From NCBI RefSeq assembly GCF_015476545.1, contig NZ_JADMKV010000029.1, positions 1-50,366 on the forward strand: a stretch of DNA of 50,366 nucleotides, in the 5' to 3' direction. This document shows, one piece after another, positions 41,783-50,366 of the stretch (within the stretch, counting starts at the first letter, position 1; every line of letters begins with the position of its first letter). Origin of the DNA: Methylobacter sp. BlB1. Lineage in GTDB: Bacteria; Pseudomonadota; Gammaproteobacteria; Methylococcales; Methylomonadaceae. Under the pieces are notes generated by a model. It did no database searches and was not told where the DNA came from. It saw only the letters and a program-made list of their open reading frames with translations. The translations under genes were made by a program, and so were the position numbers.

Positions 41783-43099
41783 ATGAAAAATTACTGGAAG
41801 GTCTTATCTATCGCTGGGTTACAGCTCCTGTCTGTATCCGGCTATGCACAGCAAATCAGCGTCAATTCATTGAATTATATTTCCGGTCCCGATCAGGCGC
41901 GCATGGTGTTTGATTTGACCTCCGCCCCTAAATACCGAATTTTTCAGCTCGAAAACCCGTCACGGTTAGTGATTGATATCCTGGATGTTCATTTAGGTCA
42001 GGCACTGAGCCAGCCTCCCGCATCGCACCCGTTGTTTCAACGGGTACGCACGGCGCTCAGAAACGATACCGATCTAAGAGTCGTTTTTGATTTAAAAAAA
42101 CAGATCGAGCCCAAAAGTTTCAAGGACGGTTCGCATCTGGTTGTGGAACTGACCGATAAAGGGCCGCTTGCCAATGCAGCCAAGCCAGGAGCAACTCCAT
42201 CTTTTGCCGGTAAAACCACCGAACCTAAAACAGTTGCCAGAAAAGCCGATATGGCTAAACCGGTTGAGCCGAAGCCGGCCATTAAGAAAGCCGTTGAAGG
42301 TAAGTCGGCCGGGCTGATAAAAGTCGCGAACAGATCGCTCAAAACAAAGATGGCTGCCCATAAAAGTAAGGGCATTGTCATTGCCATAGACGCCGGACAT
42401 GGCGGCAAAGACATTGGCGCCCAAGGATATAGCGGCACCCAGGAGAAGGACGTGGTATTTTCGATAGCCCGCCGCCTTAAAACATTGATCGACAGACAGC
42501 CGGGCATGAATGCGGTCATGGTGCGCAATGGCGACTACTTCGTCAATCTGCGCGAAAGAATGAAAATCGCCCGCGCGGCTAAAGCTGACCTGTTTATTTC
42601 CATACACGCCGATGCCTTTGAAGATCCCAACGTTAAAGGCGCTTCAGTATTCACCTTATCGCAAAAAGGCGCATCCAGCGAAGCCGCGCGCTGGCTGGCC
42701 AACAGCGAGAATGCCTCCGATCTGGTGGGCGGCGTCAAGCTCCATGACAAAGACGATGTTTTGGCATCGGTATTGCTGGATTTGTCTCAGACCGCCACAC
42801 AAGATGCTAGCGTAGACCTGGCGGCGAACGTACTGGAGAATTTCGGAAAAATCGGCGTACTGCATCATGATGCGGTGCAGAAGGCCGGATTCATGGTGCT
42901 GAAATCGCCCGATATTCCGTCCATTCTGGTTGAAACCGCCTATATCTCGAATCCGTCGGAAGAACAGAAATTACGCAACAGCGCGCATCAATCGAAGATG
43001 GCGATGGCTATCTTTAAAGGAATCGTGAGCTATTTCAGCCAGCAGCATACGCCGATCAATACCCATATGGCTGAAGCCGATACTGAGCTAAACATGTAA
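41783..43099 (+). CDS. N-acetylmuramoyl-L-alanine amidase (AmiB/AmiC type)
   Basis: Periplasmic zinc amidase that splits septal peptidoglycan during daughter cell separation. ATG 41783 gives 438 residues with a signal peptide (MKNYWKVLSIAGLQLLSVSG, cleavage near YAQ); a TTG at 41759 is in frame but less likely. An AMIN targeting domain (about 22-120) is followed by a Lys/Ala/Pro-rich linker (about 120-195) and the Amidase_3 domain with zinc ligands in IDAGHGGKDIGAQG (His), GTQEKDVVF (Glu) and SIHADAF (His), and the catalytic Glu in ILVETAYISNPSEE. There is no C-terminal LysM domain. It needs a LytM activator such as EnvC/NlpD, not seen here. Confidence 0.93.
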   Translation: MKNYWKVLSIAGLQLLSVSGYAQQISVNSLNYISGPDQARMVFDLTSAPKYRIFQLENPSRLVIDILDVHLGQALSQPPASHPLFQRVRTALRNDTDLRVVFDLKKQIEPKSFKDGSHLVVELTDKGPLANAAKPGATPSFAGKTTEPKTVARKADMAKPVEPKPAIKKAVEGKSAGLIKVANRSLKTKMAAHKSKGIVIAIDAGHGGKDIGAQGYSGTQEKDVVFSIARRLKTLIDRQPGMNAVMVRNGDYFVNLRERMKIARAAKADLFISIHADAFEDPNVKGASVFTLSQKGASSEAARWLANSENASDLVGGVKLHDKDDVLASVLLDLSQTATQDASVDLAANVLENFGKIGVLHHDAVQKAGFMVLKSPDIPSILVETAYISNPSEEQKLRNSAHQSKMAMAIFKGIVSYFSQQHTPINTHMAEADTELNM

Positions 43100-43222
43100 C
43101 GAGCCTGGCATAAGGGCGGCCACGAAGTCGCCCAAGTTCTCCAATGGCGTGAATTCAGCCGTCGAAATTTCCCCAGCCAATGCTCAAGTCATATAAAATA
43201 CGACTTTTATTTTGTGTTGGCT

Positions 43223-45046
43223 ATGCGTATTCATTCTCTTCCCACTCAACTCGTCAACCAGATTGCCGCCGGTGAAGTCGTTGAAAGGCCTTCGTCTGTT
43301 GTCAAGGAACTGGTTGAAAACTGTTTTGATGCGGGCGCCCGGCAAATATCGATTGATATAGAGCAGGGCGGTACCCGCCTGATTAAAATCAGGGATGACG
43401 GCTGCGGCATAGTAAAAGAAGACTTGCCGCTGGCGCTGTCGCGGCACGCGACCAGCAAAATCGCCACGCTAGAAGACCTGGAACATGTCGTCAGCATGGG
43501 GTTTCGCGGCGAAGCGCTGCCCAGCATCAGTTCCGTGGCCAGATTGACATTGATTTCACGCACGGCCGGCGCCGATTGCGCCTGGCGCGTCGATGCCGAC
43601 GGCACGGAGCGGAATTTTGACCCGCAGCCTGACCCGCACCCTGAAGGCACGACGATCGAAGTGCGTGACTTGTTCTATAACACGCCGGCCCGGCGCAAAT
43701 TTTTAAAAGCCGAAAAAACTGAATTCGCGCATATTGAAACCCTGGTGCAAAGGATGGCGCTGAGCCGCTTTGATATCGGCTTCAAGCTCACGCACAACCA
43801 GCGGGAAATCCTGAACCTGAAACCGGCATCCACCGAAATCGAGCAGGAACGCCGGATCGCCGGCATCTGCGGATCGGCTTTCATCGAGAATTCCGTCAAA
43901 ATCGACTTCGAATCATCCGGCTTGCATTTAACCGGCTGGGTAGGCTTGCCGACGTTCTCACGCAGTCAGCAGGACATGCAGTTCTTCTACGTCAACGGCC
44001 GCCTGATCAAGGACAAGCTTGTCGCCCACGCCGTGAAGCAGGCTTATCAGGACGTGCTGTTCCACGGGCGGCATCCGGTCTTTGTTCTGTTCCTGACACT
44101 GGACCCGGCGCTGGTCGATGTCAATGCGCATCCGGCAAAACTGGAAGTCAGATTCAGGGAAGGACGGCTGGTGCATGATTTCCTGTTTTCGGCACTGCAT
44201 CGCTCGCTGGCTGATTTAAGGCCGGGGCATCAGGAGCAGACTTCGACGCTGGTGCAGGAGTTTGCACCCCAGCCGCAGGCGAAACCTGTCGAAGGCTATA
44301 GACCGGAAAGCCATAAACCGGCCTATAGCCCCAGACTGCCTCAGCAAGAGGCGTTGCCTTTGAATGTAGAGGAAACGATACAGGCGTATGCCGCGCTGTA
44401 TTCAAAACCCGAGCCCGTGCAAAAACCGGCGCAGACGCAACCGGCAGCACAGACAAAAGGTACGCCGCCGCTGGGTTATGCCATTGCGCATCTGCACAGT
44501 ATTTATATTCTGTCCGAGACGCCAAACGGCATTATTTTGGTCGATGCCCATGCAGCGCATGAGCGTGTGACCTATGAACGCCTGAAGAAGCAGTATCACA
44601 GTGGCAATGTGCCAAGCCAGCCGCTGCTGCTGCCTATCAAGATAAAAGTCAGCCCGGCTGAAGCGGATCTGGCCGAGCAGGAACACGAGTTCTTCATGTC
44701 GCTGGGCTTCGATCTGAACCGTTCAGGCCCTGAAACGGTCATCCTGCGCTCGACGCCGGCGTTGCTGAACAATGCCGATATGGAGACATTGATACGCGAT
44801 GTGCTGGCCGACATCATCGAACACGGCGTGAGCACCCGGGTGCAGGAACAGATCAACGAACTGCTGGCTACGATGGCCTGCCATGGCGCCGTGCGCGCGC
44901 ATCGCCGCCTGACGGTCGATGAAATGAACGCCTTGCTGCGCGAGATGGAACAGACCGAGCGAATAGGCCAATGCAATCACGGCCGGCCGACCTGGATAGA
45001 GCTGTCGACCCATGAGCTCGACAAATTCTTCCTGCGCGGGCAATAA
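43223..45046 (+). CDS. mutL: DNA mismatch repair protein MutL
   Basis: Couples mismatch recognition by MutS to strand incision. ATG 43223 gives 607 residues. The N-terminal GHKL ATPase has [26 protein letters not shown], and [10 protein letters not shown]; the second domain has VNGRLIKD and [13 protein letters not shown]; a Pro/Gln-rich linker spans about 345-410. The C-terminal domain contains [12 protein letters not shown] from residue 441 (the DxHAxxExxxxE endonuclease motif, with Ala in place of the usual Gln/Met), plus [12 protein letters not shown] and CNHGRPTW. The motif suggests a nicking MutL, as in Pseudomonas, and not an E. coli-type MutL that relies on MutH. Confidence 0.96.
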   Translation: MRIHSLPTQLVNQIAAGEVVERPSSVVKELVENCFDAGARQISIDIEQGGTRLIKIRDDGCGIVKEDLPLALSRHATSKIATLEDLEHVVSMGFRGEALPSISSVARLTLISRTAGADCAWRVDADGTERNFDPQPDPHPEGTTIEVRDLFYNTPARRKFLKAEKTEFAHIETLVQRMALSRFDIGFKLTHNQREILNLKPASTEIEQERRIAGICGSAFIENSVKIDFESSGLHLTGWVGLPTFSRSQQDMQFFYVNGRLIKDKLVAHAVKQAYQDVLFHGRHPVFVLFLTLDPALVDVNAHPAKLEVRFREGRLVHDFLFSALHRSLADLRPGHQEQTSTLVQEFAPQPQAKPVEGYRPESHKPAYSPRLPQQEALPLNVEETIQAYAALYSKPEPVQKPAQTQPAAQTKGTPPLGYAIAHLHSIYILSETPNGIILVDAHAAHERVTYERLKKQYHSGNVPSQPLLLPIKIKVSPAEADLAEQEHEFFMSLGFDLNRSGPETVILRSTPALLNNADMETLIRDVLADIIEHGVSTRVQEQINELLATMACHGAVRAHRRLTVDEMNALLREMEQTERIGQCNHGRPTWIELSTHELDKFFLRGQ

Positions 45047-45063
45047 AATTTATTTTAGGTACT

Positions 45064-46002
45064 ATGCAAAAAAACACGCATCCCCCGGCTATTTTCCTGA
45101 TGGGGCCCACGGCCTCGGGGAAAACCGCCCTGGCCGTGCAGCTGGCTCAAACGCTCAATGGCGAAATCATCAGCGTTGATTCGGCGCTCGTGTATAAAGG
45201 TATGGATATAGGCACCGCCAAGCCCACGCTCGCGGAAAGAGGCGGAATTCCTCACTACCTGATAGACATTCTGGACCCGGCGGAATCGTTCTCGACCGGC
45301 CAGTTCAGAGACAAGGCCCTGGCCTTGATGGCCGATATTACTGAACGCGGCAAGCTGCCGATACTGGTCGGCGGCACCATGCTGTATTTCAACGCCCTGA
45401 ACAGCGGACTGGCTGTGCTGCCCGAGGCCGATGAAGCCGTCAGGGCAAAGCTCGATCAGGAACTGGAGCAGTTCGGCAAAGAGGCCCTGCATGCGCGGTT
45501 GGCCCAAGTCGACCCCGAAGCGGCGGCCCGAATTCACCCCAACGATCCTCAGCGCATACAGCGCGCATTGGAAGTCTACGAGATCAGCGGCAGGCCGATG
45601 ACTTCTTTCTTCGAAGAAGGCCAGGTGCAAGATATTCCCTACCGAAAAATCAAGCTGATCATCGCTCCGCCGGACAGAAAAATCCTGCACGATATCATCG
45701 CCCAGCGTTTCAGAAAAATGTTGGAGCAGGGCTTGGTTGCTGAAGTGGAAGCGCTGTTCAAGCGCGGCGATTTGATGGAAAAAATGCCCTCGATCCGGGC
45801 GGTCGGCTATCGCCAGGTCTGGTCCTATCTGTCGGGCGAATACGATTACGACACCATGGTCGAGAAAGGCATCGTCGCCACGCGGCAGCTGGCCAAGCGC
45901 CAGTTTACCTGGCTGCGCAGGGAAATTGACGCGGCCAATTTTGAGACCGGGCAGCCGGACTTGCTGGAGAAGGTGCTTGCTGAAGTCAGACAGCATTTAT
46001 AG
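45064..46002 (+). CDS. miaA: tRNA dimethylallyltransferase
   Basis: Adds the dimethylallyl group to A37 of tRNAs reading UNN codons. The 312-residue protein starts with the P-loop [16 protein letters not shown], then [36 protein letters not shown], and [10 protein letters not shown] near the C-terminus, all typical. It follows mutL by 17 bases, as in E. coli mutL-miaA. hfq, often next, is not present here; cstA follows instead. Confidence 0.97.
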   Translation: MQKNTHPPAIFLMGPTASGKTALAVQLAQTLNGEIISVDSALVYKGMDIGTAKPTLAERGGIPHYLIDILDPAESFSTGQFRDKALALMADITERGKLPILVGGTMLYFNALNSGLAVLPEADEAVRAKLDQELEQFGKEALHARLAQVDPEAAARIHPNDPQRIQRALEVYEISGRPMTSFFEEGQVQDIPYRKIKLIIAPPDRKILHDIIAQRFRKMLEQGLVAEVEALFKRGDLMEKMPSIRAVGYRQVWSYLSGEYDYDTMVEKGIVATRQLAKRQFTWLRREIDAANFETGQPDLLEKVLAEVRQHL

Positions 46003-46063
46003 TAGCGGCCAGCTCCGGCCCGTGCTCAAGAAGAATAAAACGACAATAACCTGATAAAAAGCT

Positions 46064-48133
46064 ATGAATAACTTATTGAAAAACTCCATCTGGCTACTCA
46101 TTGCTATCCTGGGTGCGGCAGCGGTCGGCGGCATCGCCCTGAACCGCGGCGAGAGCATCAACGCGCTATGGTTCATTACCGCGGCGCTGTGCGTCTATGC
46201 GATCGCCTACCGCTTTTATGCGGCATGGGTTGCCGCGTCCGTGCTGGTCGTCGACCAGACGCGCGCGACGCCGGCCGAACGCCTCGACAATGGCCGCGAT
46301 TTCGTGCCGACCAACAAATGGATCGTCTTCGGTCATCATTTTGCGGCGATTGCAGGCCCAGGCCCGCTGGTCGGGCCGACGCTGGCCGCGCAGTTCGGCT
46401 ATCTGCCCGGCACGCTGTGGCTGTTGTTCGGCTCGGTGCTGGGCGGCTGCGTGCAGGATATGGTGACGCTGTTTCTGTCCACGCGCCGCAATGCTAAAAG
46501 CCTGGGACAGATGGCGCGCGACGAGCTCGGGCCTCTGGGCGGCACGGCTGCTTTGATCGGTACGTTTTCCATCATGATCATCCTGATTGCCGTGCTCGGG
46601 CTGGTGGTCGTCAATGCCATGAAGCACAGCCCCTGGGCGACTTCCACGGTGGCGGCGACGATCCCGATTGCAATGATCGTCGGCCTTTACATGCGCCATC
46701 TTCGTCCCGGCCAGGTGCTGGAAGCATCGGCCTTGGGCGTGACGCTGCTGCTGCTGTCGGTTGCGGGCGGCGGCTGGATCGACGGCAATGAGACATTGCG
46801 CGGTTTGTTCGATCATGAAGGACTGATGTTGGCCTGGTGGGTCATGGCGTACGGCTTCGCGGCAGCCATTCTGCCGGTCTGGCTGCTGCTGGCGCCGCGC
46901 GATTATCTGTCGACCTTTATGAAACTGGGCACTATCACGCTGCTGGCCGTGGCGATCGTCGTGCTGCAGCCGGACGTGAAAATGCCGGCCGTGACGCAAT
47001 TCATCGACGGCACGGGGCCGGTCTTCGGCGGCAAGCTGTTTCCGTTCGTGTTCATCACCATCGCCTGCGGCGCGATCTCGGGTTTCCATGCCCTGGTGTC
47101 TTCCGGCACAACGCCGAAACTGCTGACCAATGAACGCGACATCCGCATGATCGGCTATGGCGGCATGGTGCTGGAGTCGTTCGTGGCGGTCATGGCCATG
47201 ATCGCGGCAACGGTACTCGATCCGGGCGTGTATTTCGCCATCAACAGCCCGGCCGGCGTGATCGGCAAGGAAGCGGCCGCGGCCGTTGCAACAATTTCTT
47301 CATGGGGCTTTCCGGTATCCGTGGAGCAGATGCAGGCATTGGCCAGTAAAATGGGCGAGGCCAGCCTGTTCGCGCGCACGGGCGGCGCGCCGTCGCTGGC
47401 CGTCGGCATGGCCAGCATTTTCGGCAGCGCGTTCGGCGACGGGCTGCTGGCCTTGTGGTATCACTTCGCCATCATGTTCGAGGCCATCTTCATCCTGACC
47501 ACGCTGGATGCCGGCACGCGCGTGGGCCGGTTCATGCTGCAGGACATGCTCGGCAATATCTGGCCGAAAATGGCGGAGACCTCGTGGGCGCCTTCGGTCA
47601 TCCTGACCAGCGCGCTGGTCGTGGGCGGCTGGGGCTATTTCCTCTATATCGGCGTCATCGACCCGAACGGCGGCGTCAACATCCTGTGGCCGCTGTTCGG
47701 CATCGCCAACCAGATGCTGGCGGCTATCGCCCTGTGCGTGGCGACGGGCATCCTGATCAAATCCGGCAAATTCAACTATGCCTGGGTGACCGGCCTGCCG
47801 CTGTCGTGGCTGATCATTATCACCAGCACCGCCTCGTGGCAAAAGATCACCAGTGATGACATTCGCATCGGCTTTTTTTCGGCCGCGAATGATCTGTCCG
47901 ACAAGCTGGCCGCCGGCACGCTGCCGCCCGAGAAAGCCGCCATCGCGCCGCAACTGATCTTCAACCTACACCTGGACGCCTATCTGACGCTGTTTTTCGT
48001 CGCACTGCTGTGGACGATCGTGTTCGACATGGTGCGCGTATGCGCTCTCCATCTGGCTGGCAAGCCGGTGCGGCCGCTGACCGAAGCGCCGCATAGCCCA
48101 AGCCGGCTGGTGGAAGAATGGGCGCGAGATTGA
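46064..48133 (+). CDS. cstA: Carbon starvation protein A (CstA family transporter)
   Basis: Inner-membrane transporter of the CstA/BtsT family, linked to peptide or pyruvate uptake. The 689 residues contain about 16 hydrophobic helices. Family marks include GRDFVPTNKWIVFGHHFAAIAGPGPLVGP (split here as GRDFVPTNKW and GHHFAAIAGPGPLVGP), GGCVQDMVTL, and FHALVSSGTTPK. It is noticeably GC-richer than the genes around 48450 and followed by a YbdD-like small gene, the usual partner. Start ATG 46064 is 61 bases after miaA. The substrate cannot be told from sequence. Confidence 0.94.
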   Translation: MNNLLKNSIWLLIAILGAAAVGGIALNRGESINALWFITAALCVYAIAYRFYAAWVAASVLVVDQTRATPAERLDNGRDFVPTNKWIVFGHHFAAIAGPGPLVGPTLAAQFGYLPGTLWLLFGSVLGGCVQDMVTLFLSTRRNAKSLGQMARDELGPLGGTAALIGTFSIMIILIAVLGLVVVNAMKHSPWATSTVAATIPIAMIVGLYMRHLRPGQVLEASALGVTLLLLSVAGGGWIDGNETLRGLFDHEGLMLAWWVMAYGFAAAILPVWLLLAPRDYLSTFMKLGTITLLAVAIVVLQPDVKMPAVTQFIDGTGPVFGGKLFPFVFITIACGAISGFHALVSSGTTPKLLTNERDIRMIGYGGMVLESFVAVMAMIAATVLDPGVYFAINSPAGVIGKEAAAAVATISSWGFPVSVEQMQALASKMGEASLFARTGGAPSLAVGMASIFGSAFGDGLLALWYHFAIMFEAIFILTTLDAGTRVGRFMLQDMLGNIWPKMAETSWAPSVILTSALVVGGWGYFLYIGVIDPNGGVNILWPLFGIANQMLAAIALCVATGILIKSGKFNYAWVTGLPLSWLIIITSTASWQKITSDDIRIGFFSAANDLSDKLAAGTLPPEKAAIAPQLIFNLHLDAYLTLFFVALLWTIVFDMVRVCALHLAGKPVRPLTEAPHSPSRLVEEWARD

Positions 48134-48330
48134 TGATCAGTCGGCTCAAGTCATTCTGGCAGATCGTGCGTCATCTCTCCGGCGACGACGCCTATGAGCG
48201 CTACCTGAAACACCATGCCATGCATCATCAAGCCGACTCAGATCATGTTCATTGCCAGCCGCTGAGCAAAAAGGAGTTTTTCAAGCAGTGGCAGGATGAG
48301 AAGTGGCGGGGTGTGAAGCGTTGTTGTTAG
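48133..48330 (+). CDS. YbdD/YjiX family small protein (DUF466)
   Basis: A 65-residue protein with the family layout GDDAYERYLKHHAMHH near the N-terminus and PLSKKEFFKQWQDEKW near the C-terminus. Genes of this family nearly always follow cstA or btsT; the role is not known but is presumed to support the transporter. ATG 48133 overlaps the cstA stop by one base (TGATG). An in-frame GTG at 48118 is less likely. Confidence 0.88.
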   Translation: MISRLKSFWQIVRHLSGDDAYERYLKHHAMHHQADSDHVHCQPLSKKEFFKQWQDEKWRGVKRCC

Positions 48331-48449
48331 GAAGGACGATTTCGATGTATGTCATCATTAGTTAGGAACGATGGCGCATCGCTGAATTTTTCAAGCACGA
48401 ATAGTGGACGTTGATAATCGCTTGATTATCTATTAAGGATAGGAAGAAT

Positions 48450-48818
48450 ATGTTGATTTTACGACCTGAACAACGATTAGCATTGCTTAATGACCTCAGA
48501 GCTAGGCGGAATAATGAGCTTGCTAAAATGATCTGCGATGAGTTGCTGTCACAGGCTAACGAAACAATGAAAAATTATGATCCCGATAAAATAGAGCAAG
48601 TTGTTTTTGAAGTCATTGACCAATGTCACAGTAGAGATATTGTTCATGCAGACCAGATTCTCAATCTGTGTTATATACGATTTATTACCAATGCGGACGT
48701 ATTTTCAATGGATGCGTTTTCTGATTTATTGAACGATGATCTTATGCATCCTTATGCTAAAGCCAGGCATCTGATAATGTCATTTTTTGAAATTAATAAC
48801 TTAGTTAAAGGGCAATAG
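48450..48818 (+). CDS. Small helical protein, first gene of a toxin-like cassette
   Basis: 122 residues, predicted all-helical, beginning LRPEQRLALLNDLRARR and with conserved-looking VVFEVIDQCHSRDIVHADQILNL. It resembles, as I recall, small proteins of 120-150 residues encoded beside PAAR-like or type VI effector genes, whose exact role (adaptor or chaperone) is unclear. AGGAAG sits 5 bases before the ATG. It is followed after one base by the next gene, so translation is coupled. AT-richer than cstA upstream. Family assignment is tentative. Confidence 0.6.
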   Translation: MLILRPEQRLALLNDLRARRNNELAKMICDELLSQANETMKNYDPDKIEQVVFEVIDQCHSRDIVHADQILNLCYIRFITNADVFSMDAFSDLLNDDLMHPYAKARHLIMSFFEINNLVKGQ

Positions 48819-48819
48819 G

Positions 48820-49326
48820 ATGGGGACTCTAGTAGCTGGTGCGCCTTTGTTGGCAGCCGGCCCGCCGGGTTGGGCGGCCTATGCCGCTCTTGCTGCTGGT
48901 ACGGTAGTTGTTGGCGGTGTAATTTATATGTCTTCATCAACAACCAATGAAGAAGCTAAAACTGATACGAGTACTAAATCAGATACCCAAACTTGCCGTA
49001 ATCGCGATTGGTCGGTTCATAGTCATGCCCAAGGCACCGATATAGGTGGCACTACCAAATCAACTATTGGGGCTCCTACGGTGGTGTCGTGTAATCCGAT
49101 TCCTGTTTCCATGGGTACAGCTAATGCCAATGCAACTTACGCCATGCTGAAGAAAATTCAAGCCAAGAACAGGGCTGAAGCCTACGCCAAGGCATTAAAA
49201 TGGCTGTCGAATCTCCCTGCTAATGGTGGCTTTCTTGGCCAAAAATCCTTCGAAAATTATAAAGTATCAGGAGGTATTCGCTTCGACATAGATTCCTATG
49301 GTCCATCCAACAACTTTATCTATTGA
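48820..49326 (+). CDS. Putative secreted toxin/effector with hydrophobic N-terminus
   Basis: 168 residues. The first 37 are Gly/Ala-rich and hydrophobic (GTLVAGAPLLAAGPPGW, then a membrane-type helix), followed by a Thr/Ser/Asp linker. From about residue 60 a compact domain carries WSVHSHAQGTDIGGT, STIGAPTVVSCNPIPVSMG, a helical middle (NRAEAYAKALKWL), and the C-terminal GGFLGQKSFENY and RFDIDSYGPSNNFI. The combination of motif-rich C-terminal domain, hydrophobic head and tight coupling to the two flanking small genes resembles polymorphic-toxin/T6SS effector cassettes. No catalytic class can be named. The tail RFDIDSYG could hold acidic active-site residues. Confidence 0.55.
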   Translation: MGTLVAGAPLLAAGPPGWAAYAALAAGTVVVGGVIYMSSSTTNEEAKTDTSTKSDTQTCRNRDWSVHSHAQGTDIGGTTKSTIGAPTVVSCNPIPVSMGTANANATYAMLKKIQAKNRAEAYAKALKWLSNLPANGGFLGQKSFENYKVSGGIRFDIDSYGPSNNFIY

Positions 49327-49332
49327 AATATT

Positions 49333-49848
49333 ATGAATCTTGAGCAATTACGTAATCATCCTGCTTTTCCTTTTGTCAATTTTGAAAAAAATGACCTGGA
49401 ATTTCTGTTGCTGGAGATGTTTTGGATTGAATTGTTTCGTTCCTGCTTTAGCGAACAAAAGCAGATAGATCAATGGCATCCCCTTTATCCTGCTGAGCGT
49501 GATGCATCCCCAATTCTTATTATGGCTAATGATACTCTTAATCGGGCGGTACGTGTTCATTTGCGCATAAATGAAGACAACAGTCCTTTATATTCCGCTC
49601 CTGCTACAGTAGTGGGAGATAATGGTTTTTTGCCTTTTGATTTGTGGTTGAATGATATTTTTGAATCCTCGGGACAGAGAATCTATTCCGGATTGGTGCT
49701 ATCAACAGAGATGTCCGCACAAGCTTTAATTTTTACTGAAAAAGCAATGACTCTCTTTTGTCATGATCTGGTTCCAGAAGAAAAAATACAGGAAATAATC
49801 GACAAATATTATGCAATTTTAGAAGAACGAGGTTATTACTGGCGGTAG
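49333..49848 (+). CDS. Putative immunity or partner protein
   Basis: 171 residues, acidic, no signal peptide or membrane segment; starts 6 bases after the preceding gene's stop. Aromatic-rich N-terminal part (NFEKNDLEFLLLEMFWIELF) and a C-terminal helix (EEKIQEIIDKYYAILEERGYYW). I recognise no family. Position (last of three tightly spaced genes after a toxin-like protein), size and acidity fit an immunity protein. Inference from context only. Confidence 0.55.
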   Translation: MNLEQLRNHPAFPFVNFEKNDLEFLLLEMFWIELFRSCFSEQKQIDQWHPLYPAERDASPILIMANDTLNRAVRVHLRINEDNSPLYSAPATVVGDNGFLPFDLWLNDIFESSGQRIYSGLVLSTEMSAQALIFTEKAMTLFCHDLVPEEKIQEIIDKYYAILEERGYYWR

Positions 49849-50027
49849 CGTTTATATTCGGGATGTTGCCTCAAAAGAACTCGGTAAGGCGCAATCTTTA
49901 ATGCGATGAGGTGTAATCCGTAACGTATTAAAGATCATCCAGCGCATTACGCTGACGAGACTGTGAAAGAATTCAGTCGCCATATTTGGTATAATATTGT
50001 TAGTTATCCTATTGATTTAAAAAAAGA
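49849..50027. other. Gap between the cassette and the transposase relic
   Basis: 179 bases without a gene. TATAAT near 49993 with a weak upstream -35 could be the transposase promoter. The IS left terminal repeat should be here if the element were complete, but I could not define it. Confidence 0.35.
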
Positions 50028-50270
50028 ATGACTAATCGACGCTATAAGATAGGGCAAAATCGATACCAGACTGTACTATGGCCATCCAGTATTGATGAAT
50101 ATGTGTCCGAGAATAATCCAGTGCGTGCCATTGATGCCTACGTTGAAACACTCGATTTGGCGAATTTGGCTATCCAAAACAGCTGTTCAGGTCTTACGGC
50201 AGGGCAACCTTTGCGCAGGACGGGGTTTGTAACCCCGTCCTTAACGTTTAACACTGACGTTCTTGATTAA
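50028..50270 (+). pseudogene. Truncated IS1182-type transposase
   Basis: The first 60 or so residues (RYKIGQNRYQTVLWPSSIDE, then VSENNPVRAIDAYVETLDLA and SGLTAGQP) match the N-terminus of IS1182-family DDE transposases. The match stops at about 50207, where SGLTxGQP should continue into the PAY(H)P region; instead the sequence becomes the palindrome at 50217-50241 and a stop follows at 50268. The catalytic DDE core is not in this frame. The gene is therefore interrupted, probably by a small palindromic insertion, though the right edge of the window prevents seeing whether the transposase resumes. Confidence 0.8.
50217..50241. repeat. Perfect palindrome interrupting the transposase
   Basis: AGGACGGGG (50217-50225), loop TTTGTAA, CCCCGTCCT (50233-50241). 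A 9-bp perfect stem exactly where similarity to IS1182 transposase ends, suggesting a mobile palindromic repeat or the end of a small non-autonomous element that continues to the right. Confidence 0.6.
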
Positions 50271-50366
50271 TATATGAGAAAGGAAACACACATACCCCAC
50301 AACCAAATTAGGGCATTGTTAATTAAGTATAGTATCCAATTCACCGTTCCATTTAAGCATCAAAAG

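Noticed and set aside
45055-45996. 313-codon minus-strand frame covering miaA
   Set aside because: miaA on the plus strand has every family motif; the antisense frame has none.
46166-47089. 307-codon minus-strand open frame inside cstA
   Set aside because: Opposite strand of a well-supported transporter gene; Gln/Arg/His-rich composition typical of antisense frames.

Overview
The window looks like chromosomal DNA of a gammaproteobacterium, most plausibly a methanotroph-like member (Methylococcales or a relative). This placement is inferred from gene order and protein character (hrcA-grpE-dnaK-dnaJ-dapB-carA-carB-greA, yhbY/rlmE/ftsH/glmM/secG/tRNA-Leu(GAG), queG-nnr-tsaE-amiC-mutL-miaA, aguA/aguB, CIRCE/HrcA control). 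I could not search a database. About 30 kb is conserved housekeeping DNA; the more unusual material lies between the operons and at the right end.

Layout. 1-408: no clear gene. 409-3140: acyl-CoA thioesterase overlapping parC. 3226-9959 (minus): sucA-sucB, a 356 bp gap with a palindromic repeat, then lpdA and an unknown membrane protein, together encoding the 2-oxoglutarate dehydrogenase complex. The E3 (lpdA) has lost the first redox-active cysteine (Tyr52). 10186-10835: a heavily frameshifted relic of a DUF2914-domain gene. 10997-11341: an H-NS-like protein. 11420-17166 (minus): nadK, recN, aguA, a minimal nucleotidyltransferase, a DUF2238 membrane protein and aguB. The two agu genes convert agmatine to putrescine.

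17310-33724: a long plus-strand block. A sigma70-like promoter and a CIRCE operator precede hrcA-grpE-dnaK-dnaJ-dapB, followed by carA-carB-greA. Then come yhbY (minus) and rlmE-ftsH-glmM-secG-tRNA-Leu. folP and tpiA, which sit in this block in related bacteria, are not intact here; a short reading frame just before secG resembles the C-terminus of TpiA. 33791-36227 is sparse: two small unknown genes, a cluster of DnaA-box matches in AT-rich DNA, a candidate minus-strand small RNA with an intrinsic terminator, and an operator-like palindrome in front of ppsA.

36228-48330: ppsA, then queG (minus), nnr-tsaE-amiC-mutL-miaA, and cstA with its small YbdD-like partner. 48450-49848: a tightly packed three-gene cassette that looks like a secreted-toxin/immunity module with an accessory gene. 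It is followed by a broken IS1182-type transposase interrupted by a short perfect palindrome. This right end looks like the edge of an accessory region.

The strongest leads are the single-cysteine E3 beside otherwise intact sucAB, the small cassette at 48450-49848, the DnaA-box cluster with the adjacent candidate sRNA, and the two gene relics (DUF2914 and tpiA).
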